The notes beneath the pieces are model-generated. The model did no database searches and was not told where the DNA came from. It saw nothing but the letters and a program-made list of their open reading frames with translations. Made by a program: the position numbers and the translations under genes. A stretch of 5,028 nucleotides of DNA from Flavihumibacter sp. (lineage in GTDB: Bacteria > Bacteroidota > Bacteroidia > Chitinophagales > Chitinophagaceae). The DNA lies in assembly GCA_025455285.1 (NCBI GenBank), contig JALOMU010000178.1:1-5028 (forward strand), written 5' to 3'. This document shows positions 4,211-5,028 of the stretch, in pieces (the stretch's first letter is position 1; each line of letters opens with the position of its first letter).

Positions 4211-5028
4211 ATGAATATGCTGCGCAAGATGAGTGTCCGAAGGGCATGGAACGCTGCGAAAGTGCTCAGCAGTTATTATATCAGCAAATACAGCGGGAAA
4301 GCCGTGCAATGGGGAGTTCCTATTTCCATCAGTGTGGAGCCGACCACGTCCTGTAATCTTCGTTGTCCGGAATGTCCAAGCGGACTGAGAGCCTTCACAC
4401 GTCCGACCGGCATGTTGCAGAGTAATTTTTTCCGTAATACCATTGATCAGTTATACAAGGACCTGTTTTACCTGGTGTTTTATTTCCAGGGTGAACCCTA
4501 CCTGAATCCGGAATTCCTTGACATGGTACAGTATGCATCCGAAAAGGGAATCTATACAGCCACCTCCACCAATGCACATTACCTTACTGAAGCGAATGCT
4601 AGGAAAACAGTGGAGAGCGGGTTAGATCGATTAATCATTTCAATAGATGGAACCACCCAGGAAGTATATCAACAATACAGGGTAGGCGGCAAGTTGGAAA
4701 AAGTATTACAGGGGGCAAGAAACATAGTACAGGCCAAAAAAGAAATGGGCTCACAAAAACCATTTGTGGTATTTCAATTCCTCGTGGTAAAACCAAATGA
4801 ACACCAGATTGAAGACGCAAAAGCATTGGCAAAATCAGTAGGCGTGGATGATATCTGGTTGAAGACTGCCCAGGTATATGACTATGAAAATGATCCCAAT
4901 CAACTGATTCCAACGAATGAGAAATACAGCAGGTATAAGAAAAACAAGAATGGCCAGTATGCATTTAAAAACAAGTTGCTGAATCATTGCTGGAGGGCCT
5001 GGCATGCAACGGTTATAACCTGGGACGG
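4211..5028 (+). CDS. Radical SAM/SPASM domain protein, C-terminus cut off by window edge
   Basis: The frame is open from ATG at 4211 to the end of the window (272 codons plus 2 bases). Residues 38-55 read ISISVEPTTSCNLRCPEC. The CxxxCxxC cluster (Cys48, Cys52, Cys55) binds the [4Fe-4S] cluster that cleaves S-adenosylmethionine. FQGEP at 92-96 corresponds to the SAM-binding GGE-type motif, and STNAHYLT (119-126) and LIISIDG (141-147) are further strands of the partial TIM barrel typical of this superfamily. Near the right edge, HCWRAWHATVITWDG (from residue 259) is a typical SPASM domain entry with its first cysteine at 260; the remaining auxiliary-cluster cysteines lie outside the window. SPASM proteins often modify peptides or proteins, but the substrate here is unknown and no precursor peptide gene is visible nearby. 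In-frame starts at 4187 (eight residues longer) and 4217 are possible; 4211 is chosen from the promoter box position. The gene is divergent from the muramidase gene. Confidence 0.9.
   Translation, partial: MNMLRKMSVRRAWNAAKVLSSYYISKYSGKAVQWGVPISISVEPTTSCNLRCPECPSGLRAFTRPTGMLQSNFFRNTIDQLYKDLFYLVFYFQGEPYLNPEFLDMVQYASEKGIYTATSTNAHYLTEANARKTVESGLDRLIISIDGTTQEVYQQYRVGGKLEKVLQGARNIVQAKKEMGSQKPFVVFQFLVVKPNEHQIEDAKALAKSVGVDDIWLKTAQVYDYENDPNQLIPTNEKYSRYKKNKNGQYAFKNKLLNHCWRAWHATVITWD

Noticed and set aside
3984..4309. Minus-strand open frames overlapping the muramidase start, the palindrome and the radical SAM start
   Set aside because: They cross the palindrome and overlap two well-supported genes in other frames; no recognisable protein content.
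4395..4964. Minus-strand open frames rich in Cys, His and Pro opposite the radical SAM gene
   Set aside because: They are the antisense shadow of a frame carrying the CxxxCxxC and SPASM motifs.

Overview
The window looks like chromosomal DNA from a member of the Bacteroidota, most likely the Chitinophagaceae. Three things point there. The first is a DUF5117/DUF4953-type secreted metalloprotease. The second is a large helical-repeat protein of a kind I associate with Bacteroidota. The third is the repeated occurrence, just upstream of starts, of the Bacteroidota promoter -7 box TAnnTTTG without Shine-Dalgarno sequences. The genus assignment is inference. No phage, transposon, CRISPR, tRNA or rRNA gene was recognised.

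Layout. Positions 1-930 (minus) hold the N-terminal 310 residues of a secreted zinc-dependent metalloprotease that runs off the left edge. Positions 931-1444 are a long divergent intergenic region with several repeats and inverted repeats. One of these looks like a minus-strand intrinsic terminator, which hints at a small RNA or leader. Positions 1445-3007 (plus) encode a 520-residue helical-repeat protein of unknown function. Its stop codon lies inside a degenerate 7-bp tandem repeat that fills the whole gap to the next, convergent gene. Positions 3068-3307 (minus) encode a 79-residue two-helix membrane protein, and 3329-4096 (minus) a membrane-anchored GH25 muramidase. These two probably form an operon, possibly with an internal promoter. 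A divergent intergenic region of about 100 bp follows. It contains a perfect 40-bp palindrome placed almost symmetrically between two perfect TAnnTTTG boxes. From 4211 to the right edge (plus) runs a radical SAM/SPASM protein, cut off at the beginning of its SPASM domain.

How they fit together. The muramidase and the small membrane protein plausibly act together at the inner membrane and periplasm, but nothing in the sequence links them to the metalloprotease, the helical-repeat protein or the radical SAM enzyme. The genes look like ordinary chromosomal genes. The most unusual content is intergenic: the nested palindrome over both divergent promoters, the heptamer array, and the repeat and terminator cluster at 1108-1274.
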